This document shows, piece after piece, positions 1 to 7,869 of a stretch of 40,765 nucleotides of DNA (positions are counted from its first letter, which is position 1; every line of letters starts with the position of its first letter). The DNA is from Deltaproteobacteria bacterium (GTDB lineage: Bacteria; Desulfobacterota; Desulfarculia; Adiutricales; Adiutricaceae). The stretch spans positions 1 through 40,765 of the forward strand of contig JAITRL010000272.1 of the NCBI GenBank assembly GCA_031288415.1, given 5' to 3'. A program made the position numbers and the translations under genes. Below the pieces are notes generated by a model. It ran no database searches. It was given only the letters and a program-made list of their open reading frames with translations, and had not been told where the DNA came from.

Positions 1-536
1 CCGCGACGGCGTTCAGGAGCCGCCTGGCGCGAGGCGCATGTCGCCTGCCCCCGTCCTTTGCTGCCGCGCCAGTGGCGATGGCGCTTGCCCGGTGCCGCAC
101 ATCGTCACTGTCCCGAAATCCCAGAACTGCCAAACGCGGCTGCACCGCATGCGCCGCCGGCATTATAGCCACTCCGTCAAGCGGGAGCGCACCGGCTTTA
201 GCGCGGAGTTACGCCTCGGCAACCCCGGAGCCTCCGCATGCCTGGGCCGCCGCCGCGCTAACGCCGGAAGACATAGACAAACCTCAGCCGCTTCGCAACA
301 CTCACCCTGGCTTGCGAGAGGCGCCTCAGGCAACGAGCCGAGTAATTCAAAACGATCTGGTGCCGCAATTTCGGTGTCTGGAACCAGGACGCCTTGATTT
401 TCCTTGCGCTTCTGAGTAAGGCGGCGCCGGGTCAGGCGGCTGCAAGCCAACGGGCGAATTGTCCCGATGCTCGGCTTATGTATGCCCCTCCGGAGCCGCG
501 TATCGTTACAGGTGAATCACAGCCTAATGAGTCTAT

Positions 537-573
537 TTGACCGGCTGCCGATGGCTTTCGGATAAATTATCCG
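537..573 (+). promoter_or_regulatory. candidate promoter overlapped by a 7-1-7 palindrome
   Basis: TTGACC (537-542) is followed after 18 bp by GATAAA (561-566). The -10 region lies inside a perfect palindrome, CGGATAA-A-TTATCCG (559-573), as expected for a repressor operator. No protein gene follows on the plus strand. A terminator-like hairpin lies about 70 bp downstream, so a short RNA is possible. The regulator is unknown; the half-site does not align with the Fur consensus. Confidence 0.4.
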
Positions 574-644
574 GACATTTGAACAAGTTATTTTGTTTAC
601 CGCGGGGCCGAAAAATAGGCTGAAATTCGTTTTCTACGGATTAT

Positions 645-663
645 GCCGGATCGCCGGTTTTTT
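645..663 (+). terminator. weak intrinsic terminator
   Basis: GCCGG-ATCG-CCGGT forms a 5-bp stem (one G-U pair in RNA) with a 4-nt loop and runs straight into six T residues. The stem is short, so strength is uncertain. It would end a transcript of about 85-90 nt starting at the promoter at 537-566. Confidence 0.4.
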
Positions 664-1094
664 AACGAGGCCCCCCTTATAGCGCTCCAAGCTGAATAGC
701 TTTCGGCATGCTTTCCCGCCTGATTCAAATTTTTTTGCCACTGAAATAATATTCATGTCCTTACAATGTTAGGCTTTCGGTTCAAATTATACTAAATTTT
801 CCTCTGACTCTATCAGCCGCCTCCGCGCCTTCCATATCAGACGTTCCAGGCTTGCGATGACGACAAGCCTTCCAGGCAAACGTAATTTTTCGAATAGGCT
901 CGCCTTCAGGCAGCCTCATGGCCGCCTGGCAGCTTTTTCCAGGCCTTTCCGGCCTGAACTCAAGGAAACGCCCCGCGCCGAGACCTGCCATGCCCCGCCT
1001 GACACAGGACGTAGCCAGCCTATGCCTTTCAGCCTGTTCTTAAGGCGTACCCATCCCCAGCGGCGGCATGGGCTTTCGCCCCGGCCCGAACGAC

Positions 1095-1116
1095 CGCACG
1101 CACGCACGCACGCACG
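1095..1116. repeat. CGCA tetranucleotide repeat
   Basis: Just over five copies of CGCA in a row, in non-coding DNA. Such tracts change length by slippage, but there is no gene over it for phase variation to act on. Confidence 0.9.
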
Positions 1117-1188
1117 CTACTGCCTGACTGCTCCCCGCAACGGCGCAGGGCAAGCACTCAAGCCTCAGTACCGGCGGATCATCACCTT

Positions 1189-1962
1189 TCAGGCCTGGAG
1201 GCTCACCGCCGCCCCGTAAGCTACCGTGAACTGAGGCTCCCGTGTAACCTTCACCTCGGTCAAGAGCTCGTCTTCCACGGCCTCTACCAGGCCCCTGTTC
1301 TGGGCCGGCCCACCGTCAAGCCAGACGGCCCCGGCGCCCACCCGCCCGAGGAGCCCTGCGGCTCTCCGGGCGACGGAGGCGTGAAGGGCCCGCACCACGC
1401 TTTGCGGCGGCACTCCCCTGGCCAGAAGGGAGACTATCTCGCTTTCGGCGAATACCACGCAGGTGCTGTTGAGCTCCACCTCTTCGCCGGGCTCCCTGGA
1501 AAGTTCCGCGAATCGCGACAGCTGCACGTTAAGAAGCCTTGCCGCGAGCTCGAAAAACCTGCCCGTCCCTGCGGCGCACTTGTCGTTCATGCGGAAGTCC
1601 ACCACCTCGCCCCTCTCCGACAGGCGCATGGTCTTAAGGTCCTGGCCGCCTATGTTGATGAGGCTCCTCGCCTCGCCGCCGGAGAGCCGGAAGAGCCCCC
1701 TCGCGTTGGCGGAGAGCTCGTCTAGCCTGAGGTCGGCCTTCCGGTAGAGGCTTTTACCGTAGCCGGTGGAAGCCAGGGAGTAGGTCCAGGAGGCGGGGAG
1801 TCCCAGTTCCGCCCGGCCCTGGCCGATTAGGCCGTCGGCCAAAGCCTCCTGGTCCGGCGCCGTGGGCACCGCGCCTTTCCAGAGGATCTCCGCGCCCTCC
1901 ACGATGACCGCCTTGATGGCCGTGCTCCCCAGATCGAGTCCTATGCTGTATCCCATGACCAA
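1189..1962 (-). CDS. HgdC/YjiL-type ATPase: activase of a 2-hydroxyacyl-CoA dehydratase or double-cubane protein
   Basis: BadF/BadG/BcrA/HgdC family, 257 aa, the family's normal length. These homodimeric ATPases hold one [4Fe-4S] cluster between subunits and use ATP hydrolysis to push a low-potential electron into a partner iron-sulfur protein. Visible motifs: phosphate-1 loop GLDLGSTAIKAV (8-19), NIGGQDLK (103-110), the cluster cysteines C129 (NDKCAAGTGRF) and C168 (STCVVFAESEI), and the second phosphate motif DGGPA (216-220). The start is TTG at 1962, 6 nt after GGAGG; ATG two codons on (1956) is the alternative. The gene follows the HgdB-like gene by 20 nt, so the two are almost certainly cotranscribed and the neighbour is the likely electron acceptor. 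With only one HgdB-type subunit nearby, a YjiL-type reductase for a double-cubane protein is more likely than a classical dehydratase activator. Confidence 0.93.
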   Translation of the reverse strand: MVMGYSIGLDLGSTAIKAVIVEGAEILWKGAVPTAPDQEALADGLIGQGRAELGLPASWTYSLASTGYGKSLYRKADLRLDELSANARGLFRLSGGEARSLINIGGQDLKTMRLSERGEVVDFRMNDKCAAGTGRFFELAARLLNVQLSRFAELSREPGEEVELNSTCVVFAESEIVSLLARGVPPQSVVRALHASVARRAAGLLGRVGAGAVWLDGGPAQNRGLVEAVEDELLTEVKVTREPQFTVAYGAAVSLQA

Positions 1963-1982
1963 ATTAGTCCTCCAGGGTATCC

Positions 1983-3932
1983 CTAAACCCCCAGGGTCGG
2001 CCGGAAGGCCTCCAGCCGCGTGAGCAGGTTGCGGCTGTCCTCCGTGGAGTAGTCAGTCTCTATCTTCAGGAATTTGAGCCCCCAGCCCGTGATCCGCTCC
2101 TCCAGCGGGAAGGAGTCAAGCTCGTAGGGGTGGCAGCCCTTGAGGAGGTGAAAGACCACCCCCCTAATCTCCCCCCCGTCCGCCGCCTCGCGGATCAGGG
2201 CAGCCCGCCTCTCGCTCTCGGCAAAGACCGGGCACAGGCATCCCCTGTGGTACGCCTCGGCTAAGGCCGCGCACATGCCGTCCAGGGAGGTGTCCGAAAG
2301 CTCAACGTGCCTGGGGAACAGCCGCTCCGAGGAGCACAGGTCGTCCCCCAGGCACCTCAGGCCTGCCTCCTCCAGGAGATGAAGGACCTTGAAATTCGGA
2401 AAGAATACCGGGGCTCCGGTGAGGTAGACACCATCAGGGCTCTTCCGCGTCTTCGCGCCCGCGCCGCTTCCGTCTCCGCTTCTGGTTCCGGTAACGCTGA
2501 CGCCTCTGCTTCCTTTGCCGCCTTCGCCTTCGCTTTCTGTTTCGTTTTCCGCTCCGGCTCCACGTCCGCTTTCTGCCCCGGTTCCGGCACCGCTTCCGGG
2601 GCCCGTTCCGCCGGAGGCAACGGCGAGCCCAGCGATGACATCGGTCGTGTCTTTGCCGAGTCTGCTTTCCTCAGGCCTTCCTGCACCGTCGTCAGCAGTC
2701 CTGTCAGCAACGCTTTCAGCAAAAACTCCAATGCCGCCGCCGTCCCGGTCCCGTCCGGAGCCGCCGTCCGAGTCCACTCCGGAGCCGCCATCCATAGCCC
2801 TCCCGGACACGATCTCCGCAACCCTCCCGGAGCCAGTCCCCGCAGCCCGTCCTGAGCCGGTTTCTCCAACCCCCCCGGCACCGCCGTCAGGGTTCTTTCC
2901 GGCTCCGTAGCTAGTCGGCATTCCGGAACCGCCGTCTGCGGATTTTACGGCTGCTGACGGCTTCCGCCCAGGCGCGGCGGCTCTTCGGCCGATGGCCTCC
3001 GCAACCCTCTCCAGCCCTGAGGTCCAGCGTTCCGGGGAGTCAAGGAAGAAGGTTCCAGTGACAAGCGCGTACCAGACCGCAGGGACCAGCCTGCGGCGCC
3101 GCAGATCGGAGAGGGAAGAAAGCGCCCTGCGGGCGGCCTCCATCTTCCGGATGGAGTCAAGGAGATCCTGGCGCTTGAGGGGCCGGCCGCCGGCGCTTTT
3201 CAAAAAGGCCGAAAGTTCTCGGATCTCCGAGAGCCAGCGGGCCCTGGCGCGCGCCCCCTCCTTGACCCGCGGGACCTCGAGAAGATGGACCGGCCCGGAG
3301 AATTCCCCGAAAAGACCTCTGGCCTCCTTGAACTTCACCACCCAGTCGCAGGTGAGGGGTACTACCCAGGGCGCTACGGCAAGGCCTCTGTCGATCTCCA
3401 TCTCCCCCAAGACCGCCTTTATCGTGGGGCACATGAGGGCCGGAAGACGGGGCGCGGTGAGGTTGGCTGAGGCAAAGGCCCCTGAATGGATCTTGACCGG
3501 CGAAAAGCCCTGGGCCCAGAAGAGCTCTATAGGCGCCTGGAGGCACAAAATGGCGCAGGGCCGCATGCCGGTGCGGTTACCGATGATCTCCAGGGTAGGG
3601 TCGTCGGCGTAAAGTGAGACGAAGTACTCGAACTCCGGGATGCAGTCCGGACGGGAGCAGAGCCGATCGAGTTCGGAGCGGCGCTCGTGGCGCCTCCTGT
3701 CGGCGGCGCGGGCGAGCACCCTCCCCGCCCTCTCTGAGGCCCCGGAGGCTCCAAACCCTCCGGTGGCTCCTGAGACTTCCGAAGTTCCGGAAGGCCCGGA
3801 TGGCCCGGAAGCCTCGGATATCCCTAAAGCCGCAGAACTCCCGGCGCCTTCAGAAGCCCGGCGTACTCTGGAGCCCTTGGCGGCGTCTCTTGCAACTACC
3901 CCGGTCATGGGAAGGCCTCTTGTGAGCCGCAT
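1983..3932 (-). CDS. HgdB/YjiM-like iron-sulfur protein (2-hydroxyacyl-CoA dehydratase / double-cubane family) with a large disordered insert
   Basis: About 649 aa from ATG 3932. An in-frame ORF reaches 4124, but those first 64 residues are Arg/Gly-rich filler. Family landmarks (numbered from ATG 3932) are an N-terminal half with RPCAILCLQAPIELFWAQGF (C126, C130), MCP (C168) and TCD (C195), and a C-terminal half with DDLCSS (C533), KGCHPYELD (C600) and LKIETDYSTED. The halves are split by about 180 residues of Gly/Ser/Asp-rich low-complexity sequence (about 320-501, positions 2430-2975). A further Ser/Gly-rich stretch precedes the domain (about 20-75). Without these the protein is about 390 aa, close to YjiM/DCCP length. 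The family carries [4Fe-4S] or [8Fe-9S] clusters reduced by the HgdC-type ATPase, whose gene lies 20 nt downstream. No second dehydratase subunit is present, so a homodimeric double-cubane protein is my preferred reading; the substrate is unknown. Confidence 0.85.
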   Translation of the reverse strand: MRLTRGLPMTGVVARDAAKGSRVRRASEGAGSSAALGISEASGPSGPSGTSEVSGATGGFGASGASERAGRVLARAADRRRHERRSELDRLCSRPDCIPEFEYFVSLYADDPTLEIIGNRTGMRPCAILCLQAPIELFWAQGFSPVKIHSGAFASANLTAPRLPALMCPTIKAVLGEMEIDRGLAVAPWVVPLTCDWVVKFKEARGLFGEFSGPVHLLEVPRVKEGARARARWLSEIRELSAFLKSAGGRPLKRQDLLDSIRKMEAARRALSSLSDLRRRRLVPAVWYALVTGTFFLDSPERWTSGLERVAEAIGRRAAAPGRKPSAAVKSADGGSGMPTSYGAGKNPDGGAGGVGETGSGRAAGTGSGRVAEIVSGRAMDGGSGVDSDGGSGRDRDGGGIGVFAESVADRTADDGAGRPEESRLGKDTTDVIAGLAVASGGTGPGSGAGTGAESGRGAGAENETESEGEGGKGSRGVSVTGTRSGDGSGAGAKTRKSPDGVYLTGAPVFFPNFKVLHLLEEAGLRCLGDDLCSSERLFPRHVELSDTSLDGMCAALAEAYHRGCLCPVFAESERRAALIREAADGGEIRGVVFHLLKGCHPYELDSFPLEERITGWGLKFLKIETDYSTEDSRNLLTRLEAFRPTLGV

Positions 3933-4479
3933 GTCACATTCCCCGGCTCCGGAACTTTGGGGTCTGCCACGCGGCCGCCCGCTTGCGCGCCGGCGGCGGT
4001 CCGCCTGCTGCCCGCCGCCTTGCCGACGCTGACCCGCCCGCAACCTTTTGCCGCTCCGGCGTTGACCCTGCCGTCGCCAGCCGCAGCGCCAGCGCCTGCC
4101 ATGCGGCAGCCAGCCGGGTAACAAGCCGCTTCTCCGCGGCTGACAAGCCCAGCGCCGGCCGCAATGCAGGCGCCTGCCATGCCGTAGCCAGCCTCTTCTC
4201 CGGGACTGACAAGCCGCCAGCCGGCCGCCAATACTGAGCCTGCCATGCCGTAGCCAGCCGCTTCTCCGGCGCTGACGGCCCGCCCGCCGGGCGCCGCGAC
4301 TTCGGCGGCCCTGCTTTCGCCCGCAGCCGGGCCTGAACCGACCCCGCGACAGGCCAAAGGAACGTCGAGGCTGCCCCCGCAGCCGCCTGAGGGAGCGCGG
4401 GAGAACGCCCGCCCGCCGCGCGCGGACCAGCGGCCGCGGAGCTGAAGGCCTGTCCCTGCCCTGCCTGAACCAGCCCGCG
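3933..4479. other. repeat-rich spacer inside the redox cluster
   Basis: 547 bp between the polyferredoxin and HgdB-like genes. An open frame on the minus strand runs through it, but it encodes Ala/Gly/Arg-rich repeats with no domain and overlaps the 5' end of the HgdB-like gene, so I treat it as filler. It contains the imperfect repeat at 4094-4275. I find no terminator or promoter, so read-through from the upstream genes is possible. Confidence 0.6.
4094..4275. repeat. imperfect tandem repeat, 66-78 bp units
   Basis: GCCTGCCATG followed by a CAGCC-rich block and then CTTCTCCG recurs at 4094, 4172 and 4238. The units are diverged and unequal in length. They are non-coding as far as I can judge. 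Confidence 0.75.
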
Positions 4480-5457
4480 TCATCGCGAGTCCCCTGCGGC
4501 TCCGCCCCGGGAGCCCGGCCTGCCGGATTTAGCGAGCCCCAAGGCCAGGGAAGGCGAGGACGAGACTATGGTCTTGCCGGCGTACTTGAGCGAGAGGGCG
4601 CCTTCCGCGCAGCAGCCGGCCACGCAGTCGCCGCAGTTGATGCAGTCGCCGGTCTGGACGTCCGAGGCGGCCTTTTCAGTGCAGACCCTTTCCACGTCCA
4701 TGGCGCAGACCCGCTGGCAGGTCCCGCAACCGTGGCACAGCTCGGGCTCCTTGCGGAGCGCCAGGGGCGTTATGGGCTTGAGCAGGTGGATGAGGGCCAG
4801 CATCGGGCAGAAGGTGCAGAAGAACCTCGGCCGGATGAACATGGCGGCCAGACAGGCGCCGGTCACGGTCAGGGAGCAGGCAGTGATGACGAGAGTGGCC
4901 CAGTTGGTGAGATCCAGCGCCAAATGCCTGGTGTCCCCCGCGAACAGGGGAAGCAGGGGCTTTCCGGGGCAGAACATCTGGCAGAATGGTATGTAGAAGT
5001 CCCGGTGAAGCACCCCGAGGTTGATGAGCACGGGCCCCACGGCGCAGAAGGCCAGCAGCGCGTATTTGACGGCCCCGAGCTTCTTGAGGGTCCCCGGGGC
5101 GATCTTGGCCCCGGGGATGCCGAGCTTCCTTCTCAGGAGCGTGAGCCAGTCCGAAATTAGCCCGAAGGGGCACGCGAACCCGCACCAGGCCTTGCCCAGA
5201 AGCATCACGAGCCCCACGAACAGCAGGAAATAGCCGGCCGCCCTTAGCCCTTCGAAGCCCCAGAAGTGGACGGCGCTGATGCCGAAGCCGATGTAGCCCT
5301 GGAAGCCCATGAGGTAGCAGTAGCCTCCGCAGCCGAACACGTACGGGCAGGCGAAGCAGGGGACTGCGGGGCCCAGGTTAACGCCGAAGCGGCCCCCGTA
5401 CATGAGGACCACGAACAGGACGTGCTGTACCAGGAGCCTATACCGCCTCAGAAGCAT
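4480..5457 (-). CDS. NapH-type membrane polyferredoxin
   Basis: 325 aa, NapH/MauN/CcoG-like 4Fe-4S membrane protein that passes electrons across or along the inner membrane. Hydrophobic segments occur near residues 8-20, 72-90, 130-150, 186-206 and 212-225. The N-terminal half has the family's extra Cys motifs: CFACP (34-38) with CGGYC (43-47), WCGFACP (91-97), CQMFCP (159-164) and FCTFCP (213-218). The C-terminal half holds two ferredoxin motifs, C241-C244-C247-C251 and C272-C275-C278-C282. Its start overlaps the 3' end of the secreted-protein gene by 20 bp, indicating translational coupling and a shared job. The donor and acceptor are not shown by the sequence; the HgdB/HgdC-like pair downstream and the ApbE-like gene upstream are the redox partners in reach. 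Residues after about 295 are a short Ser/Gly-rich tail. Confidence 0.9.
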   Translation of the reverse strand: MLLRRYRLLVQHVLFVVLMYGGRFGVNLGPAVPCFACPYVFGCGGYCYLMGFQGYIGFGISAVHFWGFEGLRAAGYFLLFVGLVMLLGKAWCGFACPFGLISDWLTLLRRKLGIPGAKIAPGTLKKLGAVKYALLAFCAVGPVLINLGVLHRDFYIPFCQMFCPGKPLLPLFAGDTRHLALDLTNWATLVITACSLTVTGACLAAMFIRPRFFCTFCPMLALIHLLKPITPLALRKEPELCHGCGTCQRVCAMDVERVCTEKAASDVQTGDCINCGDCVAGCCAEGALSLKYAGKTIVSSSPSLALGLAKSGRPGSRGGAAGDSR

Positions 5458-7033
5458 GGCGCGGCATCCTCCTTATGACGTAGACGGCCGCCATCCCGAG
5501 GGAAGTGACCAGCAACGCCGCGGCAAACAGCCCTATCCCCAGGCCGAGATCCGTCCCCGCGTAGCGGGAGCGGTGCACGTACAGCGTATAGGTGACCGCC
5601 CCCCCGTCCGGGAGGCGCCCTACCATGAAGATCGGCTTGGTGGCGGAGCTGGACTGGGCCGAGAGTTCGGGATCGTGGTCGGGCGTGAAGCTCGTCACTT
5701 CCCCCGTGAAGGAGTACTGTCCCGGCACGGGCCCTGAATCCCTGATCGCGCTGGGCCGGGAGGCCGGGACCCAGCCGCGGGGGGTCAGGGTATAAGACTG
5801 CCCGGTCTGGGGCCAGTAGAGGTCCCCAGAACCCATAAAGCCGTAAGACGGCCAGTGGTTTTCAGGGGTGTTGCTGGCCAGGGAGGCTGCCTCCAAGGAA
5901 TCCCCGAACAGGAGCATGGCGGCCTGGGCGTAGCAGCGCCTGCCCCTAACCAAGGCTGAACCTAAGACATCCACCATCATGTAGGTGCCTGAGGCCACTA
6001 CCAGCTTGTGGGCGCCTTTGGGGCCGCCCGCCTCCCCAAGCCGGAAGATGGAAGCGCGGCCGATGCCAGCCCCGTTCAGCCCCCTGCCCTCGGCTTCGCC
6101 CCGGTCGAAGGTCCCCGCCCGCCTGACAGGCTCATCCTTGGTCTGCAGGAGTTCACGGTAGCTCCCCAAAGGAAGCAGCCGATAGAACCAGGAGGCGTCC
6201 TCTAGAGGGGAGCCGTCGCTGGAGACCAGGTAGAGCTCCACCACCGCCGGGCCGTTCTTGTGCCGGGACGGGTGACTGTACTCCCACCTGATATACGGAA
6301 GTTCCTCGACATCGCCGGGCACCGCCGCCCCGGCGCGAGCGCCGTGAAAGCCCGGCGCGGAGGGCGCTGGCGCAGGACCTGAAACGTCAGCCGGGGAAGC
6401 GGAAGCCGCAGGCCCTGGAATGTCAGCCGTCGATGCAGCGGCAGCAAGAGCTTGAGAGGCTGCCGGAGAAACGGAAGCCGCAGGCCCTGGAATGTCTGCC
6501 GCTGACGAAGCGGCTGCAGGCGCTTGCACGGCCGCCGGAGAAGCGGAAGCCGCAGGCTTTGAAATATCTGTCTCAGACGCCGCGGCTCCAGGTGCACCGG
6601 GCGCCGAGGAAGCGGCCCCGGGAGCGCCGGCTGCGGATTCTGCGCCCTTTAGTCCCGTGCCGACGGCAACGGATGCTGCAGTCGGAGGCACTGTAAAGTC
6701 GGCCGGGACCGTTACGGCCTCTGGCCCAGGTACGCCTCCCGAGGAAGCGGCGACGGCAGTCCCCGGGGCATCTCCGTAGGCGACCGTGATCGCATCGGCC
6801 GCAGGCGAGGCTGCTTCACCGGCAACCGGGGCTACAGAGGATGCTTCACCGGTAGCCGTGGCTACAAGAGCCATGCCGGCCGTGTCGGTTTCAGCATCGC
6901 CGGACTGGGAAAATCCGGGGCCAGGGGTTCCGGATGCCGCGGCGCCGCCCTCCGCATGAAGAGCGACCGCCCCTAAGCAGAGTAACCCCGCCGTAACCGC
7001 GCAAGAGAGGCCGAGCCGTAGAAGCTGGCCCAT
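5438..7033 (-). CDS. exported, C-terminally anchored protein of unknown function
   Basis: 531 aa. ATG 7033 is chosen because GGAGGG sits 8 nt upstream; a GTG at 7051 would place that Shine-Dalgarno inside the gene. A signal peptide (Leu/Ala core, about 4-24, ALHA-E cleavage likely) is followed by about 215 residues of Ala/Pro/Ser/Gly-rich linker. The linker includes three 24-residue repeats (155-226). A folded, aromatic-rich domain spans about 245-490, then a transmembrane helix (about 497-520) and a short basic tail. So it appears to be a periplasmic domain on a long flexible stalk, anchored at the C-terminus. I do not recognise the domain; the stretch around VVASGTYMMVDVLG faintly recalls periplasmic metal-uptake accessory domains, but this is weak. 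The gene overlaps the polyferredoxin start by 20 bp, so the two probably act as a unit, perhaps with this protein as the periplasmic partner. Confidence 0.8.
   Translation of the reverse strand: MGQLLRLGLSCAVTAGLLCLGAVALHAEGGAAASGTPGPGFSQSGDAETDTAGMALVATATGEASSVAPVAGEAASPAADAITVAYGDAPGTAVAASSGGVPGPEAVTVPADFTVPPTAASVAVGTGLKGAESAAGAPGAASSAPGAPGAAASETDISKPAASASPAAVQAPAAASSAADIPGPAASVSPAASQALAAAASTADIPGPAASASPADVSGPAPAPSAPGFHGARAGAAVPGDVEELPYIRWEYSHPSRHKNGPAVVELYLVSSDGSPLEDASWFYRLLPLGSYRELLQTKDEPVRRAGTFDRGEAEGRGLNGAGIGRASIFRLGEAGGPKGAHKLVVASGTYMMVDVLGSALVRGRRCYAQAAMLLFGDSLEAASLASNTPENHWPSYGFMGSGDLYWPQTGQSYTLTPRGWVPASRPSAIRDSGPVPGQYSFTGEVTSFTPDHDPELSAQSSSATKPIFMVGRLPDGGAVTYTLYVHRSRYAGTDLGLGIGLFAAALLVTSLGMAAVYVIRRMPRHASEAV
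6356..6571 (-). repeat. 3 x 72-bp in-frame repeat in the secreted protein
   Basis: Three contiguous 72-bp units encode 24-residue repeats of the form xDIxxPAASxSPAxxQ followed by an Ala-rich stretch. The period is exact, with only substitutions between copies, so it arose by tandem duplication. It lies in the presumed periplasmic stalk. Confidence 0.85.
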
Positions 7034-7142
7034 GAGAGAGTCCCTCCACACGCAGGGCGCAGAGAGGCATCCCTCCCTCTCCCGCCGGAAACGGAATAAA
7101 TTCTAATACGGCACGGATAGATGAAGGCCCGCGCGGCAACGA

Positions 7143-7162
7143 AACGCCTCAAGGAAGGCGTT
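7143..7162. promoter_or_regulatory. hairpin in the leader of the secreted-protein gene
   Basis: AACGCCT and AGGCGTT are perfect inverted repeats around a 6-nt loop, about 110 nt upstream of the ATG at 7033 and within the likely 5' UTR. There is no T run, so it is not a terminator. A second leader stem, GAGAGG/CCTCTC, lies closer to the start. Confidence 0.4.
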
Positions 7163-7230
7163 CAAAAGCCGGGGAACTTCAACATGGAGCCGAAGGCGGA
7201 AGCCTGCGGCTTGTGCGCGCGGATAAGTGG

Positions 7231-7255
7231 AGTGAGGGACTGATCCGCACTCACT
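7231..7255 (-). promoter_or_regulatory. operator-like inverted repeat at the transcription start
   Basis: AGTGAG-N13-CTCACT overlaps the -10 hexamer and the likely +1 of the promoter at 7253-7282. Its position is that of a repressor site. The regulator is not identifiable. Confidence 0.35.
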
Positions 7256-7282
7256 ATAAGGCTACCCGCCCCCGAATGTCAA
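7253..7282 (-). promoter_or_regulatory. sigma-70 promoter of the redox cluster
   Basis: Read on the minus strand: TTGACA (7282-7277), an 18-bp spacer, TATAGT (7258-7253). That is a perfect -35 and a 5/6 -10. The start of transcription would be near 7246, giving a leader of about 210 nt before ATG 7033. This is one of the best promoters in the window and probably drives the whole minus-strand cluster. Confidence 0.78.
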
Positions 7283-7607
7283 TTAGTAACGCGCAGGTCT
7301 GGGCGGCTAGGCCTGAGCCGCCGTTCCGACAGGGCTTACCCTTGTCTTTTTCCGGCCGGCCTCCGCCAATCGCCCGGCAAACTCCAGCAAAACTCCGGGC
7401 AGGCTCTCACAAGGCGGCGCAACTAAACGCTCACAGGTCCCACATGAGACTGGGCAGACTCCAACGAGGCATGCCTTCCGCAAAGCCGATGCCGCAACTT
7501 TTCCCCGAGAGCCACTGTCCGGCAACAACGTCCCATGTCCTAGGGCCTGACTTATTCGCCCCGCAAGAACTGACTTTCTCAACCCTGCCCTCAGCTAAAT
7601 GCCTATC

Positions 7608-7815
7608 TTGCCCGGGGTGTTCGGCTTTGCCCGGAGCTCTCGGCCTTGCCCTGGGTGTTCGGCCTTGGCCAGTACTCTCGGCCTTGCCCGGAGCGTTCAT
7701 CGTTGTCCGGAATGTTAGGACCGCACGGAACGTTCAGCCTTGTCCGAAACGCTTATCCCTGTCCTGAGCGCTCACCGCTTCTCCGGCCTGTTTAGGTCTT
7801 GTCCTGTCTGGCGCT
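7608..7815. repeat. 19-bp tandem array, about 10-11 copies
   Basis: A unit close to TTGCCCGGAGTGTTCGGCC recurs with starts at 7608, 7627, 7646, 7665, 7684, 7703, 7722, 7740, 7759, 7778 and 7798, nearly all exactly 19 bp apart. Copies are diverged, more so to the right. No dyad symmetry strong enough to suggest a protein-binding iteron is obvious. It is not in a credible reading frame. Confidence 0.85.
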
Positions 7816-7869
7816 GAGTTCAAAGGGCCTTACTTGACATGCCAGGGAGGCCTTGGGCTTTCGAAACCG

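Larger units (their letters stand above)
1..1188. other. gene-free left end
   Basis: No reading frame here looks like a real protein; the open frames are short, compositionally odd and overlap on both strands. Positions 1-480 are GC-rich filler. Positions 520-800 are clearly AT-richer and hold a promoter-like element with a palindrome (537-573) and a hairpin followed by T residues (645-663). A TATAAT hexamer on the minus strand (786-791) lacks a convincing -35. Positions 800-1188 are GC-rich again and contain a short CGCA repeat. The activase gene ends at 1189 on the minus strand, and I see no terminator for it here. Confidence 0.6.

Noticed and set aside
634-756. 40-codon minus-strand ORF (begins MNIISVAKKF) behind a TATAAT at 786-791
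   Set aside because: The Shine-Dalgarno-like AAGGA is only 1 nt from the ATG, no -35 accompanies the TATAAT, and the frame overlaps the terminator hairpin; no support beyond composition.
1189-3932. Classical (R)-2-hydroxyglutaryl-CoA dehydratase operon
   Set aside because: Only one HgdB-type subunit is present and no CoA-transferase or second dehydratase subunit is nearby; the double-cubane pair fits better.
3905-4483. 192-codon minus-strand ORF between the polyferredoxin and HgdB-like genes
   Set aside because: Ala/Gly/Arg repeats only, produced by the 66-78-bp repeat; it overlaps the HgdB-like start and has no domain.
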